Of a stretch of 64,000 nucleotides of DNA, positions 36,441 through 48,433 are shown in pieces. The first letter of the stretch is position 1, and every line of letters starts with the position of its first letter. A model generated the notes under the pieces. That model ran no database searches. It saw only the letters and a program-made list of their open reading frames with translations, and had not been told where the DNA came from. Source of the stretch: Grammothele lineata (Eukaryota > Basidiomycota > Agaricomycetes > Polyporales > Polyporaceae); contig NDFF03000101.1 of assembly GCA_002150815.3 (NCBI GenBank), positions 124,001 to 188,000 of the forward strand, in the 5' to 3' direction. A program made the position numbers and the translations under genes.

Positions 36441-37765
36441 TCAGTATCTTCTGTGGTGTGTTCTATGGCAGTCGCATTGAGACACATCAGAAGAAATCAG
36501 GATCTGTGGGAGCCCATATTGTGTGCGTAAACGGCGTTCGGCAACGAGTGACATGACTACTAGTGGGTAGGCCGCCTGGGATGTGCGTCGATAGTCTGAA
36601 ACTCAGCGTAGTAGTCTCAGAGCAAACTTACAGTTATAGGTACCATACAATCCTGCGGGAAGCTTTCAGTCCTGCCAGAGTTGGGGTCTTTCCGTAGAAC
36701 ACCGCGGATGAGTCGAAGCGCAGAATAATTGCATCTATCAGGGTTGCGGGCTGGGATGGATTATTGAAATCAATGCCATACTTTGGCACGCAATAGTGAT
36801 ATACAGGCGAGTAGGACTCACCCAGAGCACGGAGTATACTGCGCCAGATTCGATGAGTAACCCGAGGATCTTGATAGTTTGTGTGTTGCGCGCAGATTTC
36901 CCTACGTATTCTGTGATCATCCGTCGGTGTATCCTTAACACAGGTTACATGGTGGGCAAAATCAGACGTGTAGAGGTAAAGATGATACGAACCATGTCTT
37001 GTATCCAATCAACATTACGGCAAAAATATTGCTGACAATGAACATCGTCACAGCCGACATTGCGCCCGCCGAATCGGAAAAGTTAGTGCCGTGATCCGTC
37101 TTGATTTCCCAGACGGATATGGCCCCGGCAGCTTTGTATTCCGCAAAGAAGTATTGAGCAGGGTAGAATAGGACAACCCTGCGCTGAACGCACCAATTGA
37201 ACCTGACAGCAAAAAGATGGCAATACAAAGCACCCGAACGTCGTATGTCCAGATAACTAAGACCCTCCACCAGACGATTGCATCGCTGATGAACGACTTC
37301 AGAATAAGTTAGAAATGACGTACGAGTATAGAAGTATTGGGACACTCACACTGACAACAATGGAAGCGATTGTAAGGGCTACACGGTCTTGCATAAGGCG
37401 TGCATATCGTCGTTCCACATCCTCGCCCATGATTTGACTGAGCGGAGTGATATCCCAAACGTATTCCACATGCAGAAGGGCATAATAGAGCGCAGTGTTA
37501 GCGAGGAGCGTCACTGTACAAGCCAGCTGAATCTGTATGGCGCGCTGGCGGACGTTGGAGTATCTGATATTGAGGTGAGTACACGCGTACTAGTGCTACC
37601 GTCAGCCGGGGGGAGTACCCTCACGTCAGCAGTCGGATTGTGTTAGGCCCCAGCATAATGAGTGCTCCTAGTCTCGCCCCCGTCAGTCCAGGGAACAGCG
37701 ACGGGAGCCACGGGAACTGTGCCACTGACCAAAGAACGCTGATAATATTGCCACGTCCGTGAGGC
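36441..37765 (-). pseudogene. multi-pass membrane protein copy M1 (probably inactive)
   Basis: Homologous exons of the 7-8-TM family on the minus strand: VAILSAFFG, then a 43-nt exon (GALIMLGPNTIRLLT), QLACTVTLLANTALYYALLH, FISDAIVWWRVLVIW, AGAISVWE, FIVSNIFAVMLIGYKTW, LGLLIESGAVYSVLW, and a last exon AAYPLVVMSLVAERRLRT. Two lesions are seen. No in-frame ATG exists between the upstream TAG and the first conserved codon. The exon after the ESG block is about 2 nt short relative to M3, which breaks frame before DCMVPIT. It could be rescued by an unseen first exon, but the second lesion argues for a pseudogene. Confidence 0.6.
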
Positions 37766-39145
37766 ATGCATACTAGGGAGCGGGAGGGAGAGTTGTAGAA
37801 GATTTTCTGCTCGGAACGCGACTTTATAGCTTTTACAATATTATTTGGTTGATATAGCGCGCTGTGCTATTCGCGTCTGACATCTGTGAAACGGTGCCGC
37901 GTTCAATACTTCAGTAAGTATGATACGCTTGTTTTGCAAATCTGTTCGGCGTAATCTGTTCGAGCGACCTGCAGCTGACAAGAGCATTATCGGTACCCGA
38001 CACGGACTATTCATTGCTAATGTAAACAGCCTCAGCGCACTCGACGGTGGCGGCGGCGTGCACCTGTAAACGCGGAGCTCGTTTGGAGTTCCTGATGTTC
38101 TCTCCGGGTTGCGCTTATCTGGAGAGAGGTCGTAAACAAAACTTACCTCTGTGTATAGCTATCACATACGTTTTTATCACTTAATATGAGCTAATGTACG
38201 TTGAGCAATGAGCATGGGCCAGGCGGGCTGCCGCACGTACTTAGTAGGAGGAGGGCGAGTTCGGGCGCCTGTAGGGTCCAGCGACATGACGTCGTACCAT
38301 GTGGTATGAGCGTCTATATTGCCTTTTTCGCTTCTGGACCTTGCCGCTCCTGGTGGCAGCTCGGGGCCCGGCCGTTACTCCTCTCTTCTCTTCAACTTTC
38401 CACTTGCAGACGAGTCGTCGTCGTCGATTCGTCATCGATTGACACTTATTCTTCCTATCCACTTCATTGTGCTCTCATCGAGACGAACTCAAGATACGAA
38501 TTCTAATCAATACTCATCGATCCTTGAGCAGCCACGGGTCGCTCTTAACCCCGCGTCTGAGTTCGTACGTTTGATATCCTACTATCTGTCCTCCCATTTC
38601 TAACGTCGCGTTTATATACCGCAACCAGCTTCTAGGTCAACTACTTCCATTGTCTGTTGTCGTATTCAATCCCCCATACATACGCGACTTTGCCCCGCCA
38701 CGTCACCTGGTTTTCAAGGCTACGGCTCTACGTTCCCGTTGAGCGGAAATGGATCGTCAGAGGCCACGTATGTAGCACACCAACTCTGTCCACGTCATAT
38801 ACTGAAGCTTTCATATGAGAACACAGGAGGCTATCAGTCACCGGCTCCTGTGGAGTAAACTTCTCGGACGCGCGGCCGAACGGAGGAGAGACTTTGGCAT
38901 GCGAAGTCTTCGACCGAGGGGCGGTAAGCAGATGCACTGCGGCGTCTTCTCGATTTGGGAAGAACTGAGATCGTTGTAGTTAGAGTTCTGCGTCATCTGG
39001 CCGGCAGGAGCGCCTTTTCGGAGCCATAACAACTTTGACCTCGCGCGATGCTGCAAGACGGTTCGTGCCCCAACCCTCTCTCTGCCTCCCTTCTGCCCTC
39101 ATGTTTCTCACTACAATGATTTCGCCGAGGGAAGACTCGGCTACA
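37766..39145. other. divergent spacer between M1 and M2
   Basis: Long intergenic space between divergent family members. Some open frames near 38200-38600 lack motifs. Nothing recognised. Confidence 0.5.
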
Positions 39146-40706
39146 ATGAAGAATGTCCACAGTCCGTTTCAGATTCCCCAAAATCTTACACCTACGACGT
39201 ACACGTATGTCGAGGACCTTGCGGTCCTCTCAGTCCTCTTCGGTGAGCACGTAATCGAGCACCCGTACCACCCCATCTGACGTACACTCTAGGAGCTTTC
39301 ATTATGCTCGCCTTCAACACCATTCGGCTCCTTGCGTATGTCCTCTGTTACACTTCATTATACACCCCCATGTTCATTCACTGCTGGGCATCCGTAGAAG
39401 CGCTGATGTCCGGCGGCGTGTCGTGCAAGCACAGCTTGCGTGTGCCCTTGTTCTAGTGCTTTCCATGACCCTTTTTTATGTTTCGTCCTTCGTCATGGCT
39501 GTATGGAGGATTACACCCGTCTTTCTCGATACTCAGGCCGATCAAGACGCGTATGAACGCTTCACTAAACAGAGGTTCGTCGTCCTTACTACCATGCTCG
39601 CAATCAATGTGAGTACTACGTGCTAGTGTGCACCAATCACTCGGTCTGAGCAACCCTGACATGCGCGCGCAGGTCTTCGTCAGCGACGCCATCGTGTGGT
39701 GGCGGGTTCTCGTGATCTGGCCTCGCAACAAATGGGTGCTTGGTGTTGCTGCGCTCCTACTCTCTGGGACGCTCGGTATGTGCCGCTGTCTCTATGTCGA
39801 TCATTCCCACCTGATACTGTGAATCGGCGCGTAGTTAGTGGCATCGTCACGATATGGGAGAACGCCGTCAATGTTGGGAACAGGCCTGGCGGTGACAACG
39901 CCGCCTTCGCTGAGTTCTTGGCGTGCTCGGGCGGGACTGCCGCTGCAGTACTCTCTTTCACTAGCAACTTCGTCGCAGTGCTGTTGATCGGGTACAAGAC
40001 ATGGTGAATTATGCGTCTCCGTGATAGCAACACACGGCGCTGACGAGTATATCATCAAAGGGCTCACCGCCGACTCATCAAGAGGCAACTCGGGGCAGAT
40101 CCGTACAGTACTCAATCCTTCAAGGTGCTTGCGCTTCTTGTGGAGTCTGGCACGGTATTCTGCGGCATCTGGGCACGTTCTTATCTTCTCGCAAGGCTGT
40201 TTGTTCTATGTGCTGATCTAAAGGCGCGTCCAGTTGGCCGCGCTCGTCATCAACCTCCTCAGAAACTACCCCGGCGAACACCCCGTCTCTCCGAAGGTGG
40301 ACGATGACTTACGTATCTTCAACCTCGACTGTCTCGTGCCGCTCATAGTACGTTTCTCATATCTGCTCTCGCATCCTCCACCTGCCGCGTTCTTCAGAGA
40401 AGCTATTGACTATACGCTTAAATATAGGCATCGTACCCTCTTGTCGTTATAACCCTAGTGGCCGAGAACCGGACGCGCACCGCCCGCGGCCTCCCGCCAG
40501 TCCTCCTCAGCTTCGACGCTGCCCCTCCCCCTCCCATGCACAAGACGTCCGCCATACGCCTCTCTTCGATCGCATCAACAGCTGACTCTGCAAGGCCCGC
40601 GGCAGCCGCGGGGATATACAGTGGCACGACCATTTCGCAGTCGTCTGATCTTAGTGCACGGATGGGTGGTGAGGAAGATGAGTCGCTGAAGGTCCCCCGG
40701 CTTTAA
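39146..40706 (+). CDS. multi-pass (7-8 TM) membrane protein M2
   Basis: Eight exons: 39146-39242, 39293-39335, 39398-39608, 39673-39775, 39835-40003, 40061-40172, 40234-40347, 40428-40706 (1128 nt, 375 aa). The frame closes only if intron 6 is a GC-AG intron (donor GCACGT at 40173). TM segments in order: VEDLAVLSVLFG; FIMLAFNTIRLL; a long helix LACALVLVLSMTLFYVSSFV; VSDAIVWWRVLVIW; WVLGVAALLLSGTL; TSNFVAVLLIGYKTW; LALLVESGTVFCGIW; LVINLL; ASYPLVVITLVAENR. The cytosolic tail is Ser/Ala/Pro-rich. It resembles the large Agaricomycete families of uncharacterised integral membrane proteins (DUF6533/6534-like, not tested). Receptor-like topology is possible, role unknown. Confidence 0.87.
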
Positions 40707-41073
40707 ATGTCTTGAGGGGTGTTCCGGGGAGCCTCGCGGTTGCATGTGTACGTTTATTTACAATAAAAAGTCTTGGTTCCGACACATTCGTGGGACCTGC
40801 GCAGGACAACGAGGGACGTCGCAAGGCATGTACAATCCTTGTATCGCTCCCTGACCCATTGCACGCAGTTCACTTCTCAGACGGAAGCTCCCGTGGAAGA
40901 ACTTGGAGTAAGCGTGAAGCACGCTCGTCCGATGTCCACCGGGAAACTGACTTTGCGGACACAAGAATTCCGACACCTTAGGAATGCCTATCTTTGGCTT
41001 TCTACTCTAGCATAATACTTGTCAGTAGATCAGTGGCGAGCCCACGCGAAGATGCACACTGAATACCTCCCTA

Positions 41074-41446
41074 TGAGGCGGTTTATTGGACAAAATTACT
41101 CGAGGTCTGCGTGAGAGGCGGTGAGAGTGAATGAGAGCGAGTGATAGTGCCTTAACGCCCACATTCACGCGCTCTCATCAGCTTTCACCTGCAATCACGC
41201 AGGCTCACTCGCGCTCACCGCCTCTCACCGCCTCTCACCACCTCTCACCCGCTCTCACCTGCACTCACTCGCGCTCACCCGCGCTCACTGAGGCTCATCT
41301 GCGATCACCCCCGCGAGGTACGTCCGCGGATGAGCGCGGATGAAGACAAGTGAGCGCGGATGAGCGCATGACAGTAGTATTCATGCGCTTTCATTCGCTC
41401 TCACGCGCTCTCACCTGCACACTATTTTGTCCAATAAACGCCGTCA
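41074..41446. mobile_element. short non-autonomous TIR element (MITE-like, TA target duplication)
   Basis: 373 bp. The left end TGAGGCGGTTTATTGGAC and the reverse complement of the right end TGACGGCGTTTATTGGAC match and continue as ACAAAAT. Imperfect inverted similarity (GTGAGAG and GAATGA motifs) extends to about 65 bp. The element is flanked by TA on both sides (41072-41073 and 41447-41448), the target typical of Tc1/mariner-type elements. The interior is a degenerate CTCAC/CGCTCTCACC tandem array (about 41160-41310). No coding capacity. Confidence 0.8.
41160..41315. repeat. degenerate CTCACC-type tandem array
   Basis: Ten-to-eleven-base units built on CTCAC with variable CGC or CGCTC spacers, repeated about 15 times inside the TIR element. 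It gives a spurious Ser/Pro/His-rich frame. Confidence 0.85.
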
Positions 41447-42666
41447 TACCTTCCATTCCGTCGACTTGCATTGGGTCTGCAAGCTAACACACGAGCGCGA
41501 CACCGCATTCCTCTGAGGGAAGGCGGCAACTTCGCCGACGGACGACAGAACATTATTGACGTCATGCCGCGATGTATCGGGCCCATTCCAACGCCTCGAG
41601 CACTGTCGCTGTACAGGTAGGTGCTGTCTTTTCTTCCAACTGCCACTGAAGTTCTCTTCCAGTGCACTGAGGCCACGGGCCGCCGTGTGTGGAATTCCAG
41701 GCCCTGCTCAGGAACTGACAGGTACGCGGAGACCCACTCACGCAGCCAAGAATCTCTCTGATCGTGCCCCGCGTCTCGCGTCCCAAGTTGTACACGCAGC
41801 AGGTACGTTCTCGAACTCAATCATTATAACCCCGACCCACTCCATAACGCGTGGGAGCGGCTGACCATACATGCGTGTTCGGCCTGATGCACGTTGGCGT
41901 ACCGCCTCGCTGTGTCCGAGACTAGTCCCAGGCCTATCCTATGGACTACGAAAGTTCGCGCTCTTCATACTGTCACTGATTGGACTTCTAATGCTGACTG
42001 TTGTGTGCGACAGCTTCCCGGGACGTGTCTCTCTATCGGGGGCCGAATCATGTCAACTCACGCACACGTCATGCGGCGTGGTGAACATCACGGAGGGGTC
42101 CGACCTCCACGGGCGTCGCACGTAGGTGAGCGACTCGTATCCAACTTGCCTTCGTGCGCATAGAATCTCTGCTCATCACAAACTTCGATTTTGAAGGGCC
42201 CGTCTGACATATGACTCCGTGATTTAACCCCTTGTTTACTCAAGGGTCAATCGCGAGATCACCCACACGGTGCGAGAGCCGGAGCACAAATTTGAGGTCG
42301 GCGCGACACCGGAGTTCTAATCTGACAGTTTTCGTCCCGCAGCGCTGGATAGCGTGATACGTGTCTCTATCAGGCTCTGACGGGCGTCTTAAGACGCTAT
42401 CACCCACATGAGCACCGGTCATCGATGGGAGCTGTCTACTGCACCGTGCCAGTGAGCTCTTGGCAGTTCAGTTGCTGAAAAGGGCTCGACTGGGGGACCG
42501 ATGTGAGAGAGAAAGTCTCAAGTAGTACGTACCCACAGATGATGAGAGGTTCCGGGAGCTGTACCGAGAACTTTGTTCTGAGACACGCCGGTTCGGAGTT
42601 ATAAACACTACGCCGGACTGGGATCCCGTACTCGCATCTACTCCGTCTGCCTTAGGCCCGTAAGAC

Positions 42667-44193
42667 ATGAGGGCAGAGCCGAACTCCTCCCATACGCCAT
42701 TCCAGATACCTTCAGACGTAGACTCAAGCGTCTACCTCAACATCAGAACCCTCGTCGTAGCTTCTGTCTTTTATGGTGAGCAGCGTTTTCCGGGGGTGTT
42801 TTTGCGCGCTTCTATTAGCTGATTACTTGCGCTACTAAGGCTCTTTCATCTTGCTCGCACTCAACACCGTTCGCCTATTACTGTACGCCGATTTTCAGCT
42901 ACTAGACTGGAAATGAACACGTATCTTGCGTCACAGACACTGTAACGTTTTCCACCGGCCCATTCAAGCCCAGCTAGCATGCACTGCGACACTTGTCGTG
43001 ATGACCACAGTATTCTTTGCGTCTTCTTTCGTAGAACATGTTTGGGAAATACATCAGTATGGCCACTCCAACTCGTCGATGTTGCAACAAAATCAGTCAC
43101 AAACTCGCTACACTGTCATGACGGCTATGTTTTCTGTCAACGTAAGTTTTTAATTGGGTACACCTATGGAGCTGCGCTGAAGGTATGTGTAGGTGTTCAT
43201 CAGCGACTTGATTGTGTGGTGGAGAGTCTTGGTGATCTGCGTGTGGAATCGTTGGGTTATGGGGATAGGAGCGCTACTTCTCTCGGGAACATTAGGTGAG
43301 CCCCACGTTATTTTGGGTCGTACTGTTCAGTCACCAATCACCGTGCATGTGTATAAATCACAGCGGGAGGCATTGTTGCAGTCTGGCAGAACGCTACTCA
43401 AGTTGGGCAGGCTGTGATATTCAACGAAGCGTCGGTTTTCTTGGCGTGTTCCGGGGGCACCATATCCGTTGTAGCCTCATTCGTGGGTAACCTTGTAGCG
43501 CTTCTGCTGATTGGGCACCGAGCATGGTGAGCATATTGTTCACCTTGATTCCTATTGCATGTTATTGAAGTACGACACTCCTTAAAGGTCACATCGATGC
43601 GTTGTAAGGCAGCATCTGAGCAAGACTGCCCACTCGACGCAGGCCCTCAAGCTACTCGCACTGTTAGTAGAGTCGGGGGCGATATACTGTTCACTATGGG
43701 TTAGTCAATTACCTCATACATTGACCCATATTGCCATCCTGCTTACGGAGAACTCTTGACAGGCTTCTGCACTTATCCTTAATGTTCTTTGGGCTTACGC
43801 GGACTCGAGAGGTTTTGACACTAGGACGTTGGAAGGGTTCGAAATGTTTTGGAAAGGCTGCCTTCCGTTATTTGTGGTACGCTCTTTGAAACGTTCTTAG
43901 TCTAATTCAATGATAATAGGGTTTTACAGCCTGCGTATCCCCTCGTCGTCATCATCCTTGTGGTGGAAAACCGCCTGCGAATAGCACGTGGTCTTCCTAC
44001 CGTCCTCATCAGCTTCGATGTACCTTCAACCCCACTGGAATGGGGCACAGGGTCTCGAAGCGGAACAGTGGCAATCCATACGTTACCAGATGGTGATCAA
44101 GCTTCCTCGTCCGAGGGGTCACAGATGGACGTAGGGTTTAAAGATAAATATGCTGCAATCGAGGGTGTGTTTGAAGAACAGGTAGTGGTTTGA
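42667..44193 (+). CDS. multi-pass (7-8 TM) membrane protein M3
   Basis: Eight exons: 42667-42775, 42840-42882, 42937-43141, 43193-43295, 43364-43526, 43588-43699, 43763-43876, 43930-44193 (1113 nt, 370 aa, frame closes, all GT-AG). Lengths of exons 2 (43), 4 (103), 6 (112) and 7 (114) equal those of M2. Motifs: FILLALNTVRLLL; LACTATLVVMTTVFFASSFV; ISDLIVWWRVLVIC; GALLLSGTLAGGIVAVW; FVGNLVALLLIGHRAW; LALLVESGAIYCSLW; PAYPLVVIILVVENRLRIARG. Integral membrane protein of unknown role, intact. Confidence 0.88.
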
Positions 44194-46473
44194 GGGCTAC
44201 CTATCGAGTACCAGTTCCTTGTAGAGTTCGGGGTGAATATGTACTATATTCAATGAATGGTGGATTTCAATACGGCGTGCCTATGAGCTTGGACTAGTCT
44301 ACATGGAAGACGGGCTAATAGTACGCAGAGATCTTGGCTCCGAGCTCGTCTTAAGTAGACTCCCCCAGCGTTGGCTTTGTTCAAGGGACTACTAGTGAGA
44401 ATTCCTTCTTTTTCTCACTCACGTGTAGTATGTAATGCCACGAACTGAAGCTGTGCCGAACGAACAGTCCCTCATCGCGCTCGCTTTAGGACCGAGGAGT
44501 CTAGGCTCCGAGTCTAACTTACAAAATCTCGTGACGTCATCCATCTGTGCAGGCGGCGGGCGCTCCGACTCTGTAAAGGACATCGCATCGCGTCTAGTGG
44601 TCACCCCTAACTCACGCTCCGTTCTGCAGCGCTGCAACCATGGGCGGAAATATTTCCCGTACCCCCTCCCCCCCGCCGCCATCTTTCTAAGTACGCCTTG
44701 TCTTCCCATCGGCATCTCCATCCCATCTTAAAGAGATTGCGGCCGTACTTTTCCGCAGCCAGCGCGGTCACTCCAGCAGATCCGAGACTTCGAAGATCGG
44801 TCGAGGATATGTACATCATGGGCGACGGATATAGGAGATCTAGACACGATGTGCATAGCAACGCTTAACTTCGATTCTCACTTCGATATGTTCTCTTCCG
44901 ACCCTTGATCGCACCCGTGTAAGCGACTATTCGTTGACCCTGCCCCTCTTTACTAGTTCTTCAACCCTGTTTGCCAAATTGCATCGTCGCCGTCCGTGAG
45001 AGCACATGCTGGTGTGAAAATATCTCCCCGCTTATTTCTGAGTTCTCATGCTAACGTCCTACCAGCAGATCCGACAAGTCGCTGCATGAATCTACTCTAC
45101 GTACATATTACTGAATGAATAGGGGAGACAATCGTACCGTAGTAAGCGATTCTACCGTTACTTCTACCGCATACCCAAGCCCGTGTATTGTATAGTAATT
45201 GCAGAGCTTCTCTCTGCGCCGGCCGTCACCTGAGATAGCATAAGTGTCGTAGTTAACGGAGCGCCATTGGTCGGTAGAGTGCCCATCCTGAACTGGCTAA
45301 ATCACGTCGTAAGTTCTTCTTCTCCGCCCCCGCTTACGGGCACCCTTTCACTTATATCTGAGTCATCTTTCTACCATTTGTACAGCTAGCGCTCGCTTCG
45401 TTCGCAGGCTCATCTGACCTACTAATGAGGCCACATATGTGAGTATATGGTTCTCGATGTTAGATTACTTTTCCGATTTACCCACTGATGCTATCCCACC
45501 GTCTCTGGCGCGATTATGCGTATGCTGTCATGGGTCTTGGCTAAGGACTTCTAACTATGACGTTTTGTTCAAGCATCTCCTGTGGTGCGCGTAATCCTCG
45601 ACGCGTCAATTATCCTACGCCACCCTACTACAATGTCGTTTGCAATTGATTTTCCGTCAGCGAGTTCGTCTTCCTTGGACGCTTTACGTTGGACAAAATA
45701 TCGCTTCATTGAGGATTTCCAGAGTAGTAGAATGCTATACCTTTGTACTTGCACTGCACATTTGGATCAATACGCGGGAGCGTATTTCCGAGAAGTACGG
45801 AATTCCCGGGAATTCGGCGGCCAGCTAGGAAATGAAGAAAGACATTTGATTACATCACCGAAAGCGACTTAGAAGGATCATCATGTCCTTCTCGACGCCA
45901 CGGTGGAGCGTCATCGCCTACATTTTCGCAGTCGCTTCGCGACAGGTGGGTGTTCAATATTCAATCATTGTTTCCATCCCAATACGTCGCCATTAATCTT
46001 GATCGTGCTTTGTAGAAAACGGGGGCTACACACATCTCTTCCGAGTGAACGCACCGGGCGCGCCGCGCGCGTGAAGCTGGGACGTCGCCCTCGAATCTAA
46101 TCACCGCACTTCTCAGCTCCAGTGCGTAACTCGGGACTAATAAGTGAGGGTGTGGGATGATCCTCGGGAACCGTGCGTGCGGTATCGGGTTGATACATAC
46201 GGCTCAACCCTCCTCCCCGCGCTTCGAAGAGCACAAGCCTCCGCTCATCGCTCTTCTCGTCCTGGTTCCTGGTCTCGTCCCCAAAACGAGTTGGACTTAG
46301 TAGCAGGGCTATGCTTCGTTGCACAATGTCATGGCCGCTCCCTTGGTGACGTACACGGGGAGTTGGACCATTGATATCTCGCTCCTGGCTCGTCAGCATT
46401 GCGCAACCATTCTCGGCGCTCCTCTCCTTCGTGCCCGCGTATGCCGTCTACCTCATCCTTGCCAAGTGCAATA
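44194..46473. other. 2.3-kb spacer between M3 and M4
   Basis: No gene can be supported. A 12-mer TTGGACAAAATA at 45689-45700 matches part of the TIR of the 41-kb element, but no partner end was found. Short frames near 45600-45830 have no motif. Confidence 0.45.
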
Positions 46474-48041
46474 ATGGATGGTGTCCACGGCCCTTTCCAG
46501 GTTCCCCAACCGGGAACTATCGATCCTACGACGTACATGTTCATAGAAGACCTCGCTGTCCTCTCTGTCTTCTTCGGCGAGTTGCTACGCTCCTCAGTCA
46601 TGAGCTTCAGGCTAACGCGTATCGCAGGGGCATTTACGATGCTCGCGTTAAACACTATACGGGTCCTTTTGTAAGTGCTCGCGCCATTGTGTAGCTGTTG
46701 ACAATCGTATTCAGAGAGTATGCGCAGGTGCTCGAACCTCCGCCGGTGCGCTGTCCGGGGCCAGCTCGCGTGGACGCTCGTGCTCCTTCTCTCTACAACG
46801 ATTTTCTACGTGACGTCGTTTGTGAATGATGCGTGGCGAATCATAGGGCCCATCACCTTCAATACCGAGGCGGACATGAGACAGTACGACCGATTCATGC
46901 AACATCGCTTTGTTATCCTCACGGCTGCGCTCGGGTTGAACGTGAGCGAGACTTTTGACTTCTCGTGTACCCGAGGATGCTGATATCTGATTTAGGTTTT
47001 GCTCAGTGATTGGGTGGTCTGGTGGCGCGTCCTCATTATTTGGCTTTATAACCGCTGGGTCTTCGCCCTCGGCGCGTTCTTCGTCTTGGGCACGCTCGGT
47101 ACGCCCACACGTCCACCATCCCTTGCCATGTCCAGCATTGATTGATAATATTTGATTGCTGAATCACTACTAGCGAGCGGCCTGGTAGCCGTCTGGGAGA
47201 ACGCGTCGGGGGTCGGAAATACGGGTGATAGCACCGACTCGACGCAATTCATCTCTTGTATCGGGGCAACGGCCGCGATCGCGCTTTCGCTCGCGAGCAA
47301 CTTGTGCGCGGTGGGCTTGATTGGGTATAAGACGTGGTGAGTTATGCGTACACTTTCGATAGGGCGTTGTGCCTGTGGCTGAGAGGAAGGGAAGGTTGCA
47401 CAGGCAAGCAGTCCAGAAGGAGCTGGGGGGCAGCGAATATAGTAGCCAAGTGATGAGGGTGCTCACGTTGCTCGTCGAGTCTGGGGCTGCCTACTCCGTG
47501 TTCTGGGTACGCCTTTTTCGTCCTCTTTGCCATACATCCATGTACCAACGTGCATCACGTAGCTCTTTGCACTCATCGTCAACGTCGTGCGCAACTACCC
47601 AACCGCAACGCCTCTGCCACACCGTACCTCCGATGGGCTCCGGATATTCATGTTTGACTGCCTTGTTACCCTCGTCGTACGTCTACCTCTTTTCCTCTTC
47701 CTGATATTCTCGAACACCGCAAACTCATAACTGACACGCAGGCCGCCTACCCGCTCCTCGTGTTCATCCTCGTTGCGGAGAACCGAGAGCGCACGCGGCG
47801 CGAACTCTCGAATGTCCTGTTGACCTTCGCAGCACCCCCACTGCATACGACGACCTCGCTTGCTGGCAGCGTTGATACTCACGTAGATATATCCGTCGGC
47901 TCGACCGCGGTTAGCCCCGAGCACTGGCAGGCTGTGCGCACCAGGACTGAGATGGGAGCGGGGAATATATCAGAGAGCGGAACGGGATTCTCTGTGCCCA
48001 CTGCTCGTGCCCCAGAGTATCATATGAACGAAAGAGTGTGA
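46474..48041 (+). CDS. multi-pass (7-8 TM) membrane protein M4
   Basis: Eight exons: 46474-46576, 46628-46670, 46719-46941, 46996-47098, 47174-47336, 47386-47506, 47563-47676, 47742-48041 (1170 nt, 389 aa, frame closes). Intron 1 has a GC donor (GCGAGT at 46577). Motifs: FIEDLAVLSVFFG; FTMLALNTIRVLL; WTLVLLLSTTIFYVTSFV; LSDWVVWWRVLIIW; FVLGTLASGLVAVWENA; ASNLCAVGLIGYKTW; LTLLVESGAAYSVFW; AAYPLLVFILVAENRERT. The tail is Ser/Thr-rich with no membrane segment. Same gene plan as M2 and M3; clear tandem paralogs. Confidence 0.88.
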
Positions 48042-48433
48042 TAGTGAGGGGGCGAATTCTCAGACCTGTGATGTAATGGGCGTGCTTGGAAGTGTGTCAA
48101 AGGAATTGCCTTGGATGGATATACGGTAGCGCAGTGTAATGCAGGCGCTGGGATAGTTTTACTCGCTCGGATTATGTCGATCTTGCATCCTGCACCATCT
48201 GTTCACATACTAGAGACCCGAATATTCGAGCTATGTTCTAGCTTTTTGTTTCCGGATCGGCGACGGGTAGAAACGCAATTCGCCGAGTGCGTGACAACCC
48301 ACATAGTGAGAAAAGACGTGAAAGATCCATTGATCCGAAATCGAGAAATGTTGTAGCTGAACGTCCATCTATCCAGACGTACGGACGAGGGAGAATGCGA
48401 CGAAAGAGTCCGCCGCCCGCACACAGCTGACAT
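48042..48433. other. convergent spacer, M4 and ferric reductase
   Basis: Two 3-prime flanks; nothing else recognised. Confidence 0.5.

Larger units (their letters stand above)
40707..42666. other. spacer between M2 and M3
   Basis: Holds the TIR element at 41074-41446. The rest (40707-41071 and 41449-42666) shows no gene; several short frames have no motif. Confidence 0.55.

Noticed and set aside
45689..45700. TTGGACAAAATA, a 12-base match to the TIR of the 41-kb element
   Set aside because: Flanking bases do not match the terminal sequence and no second end or TA pair was found. Probably chance.
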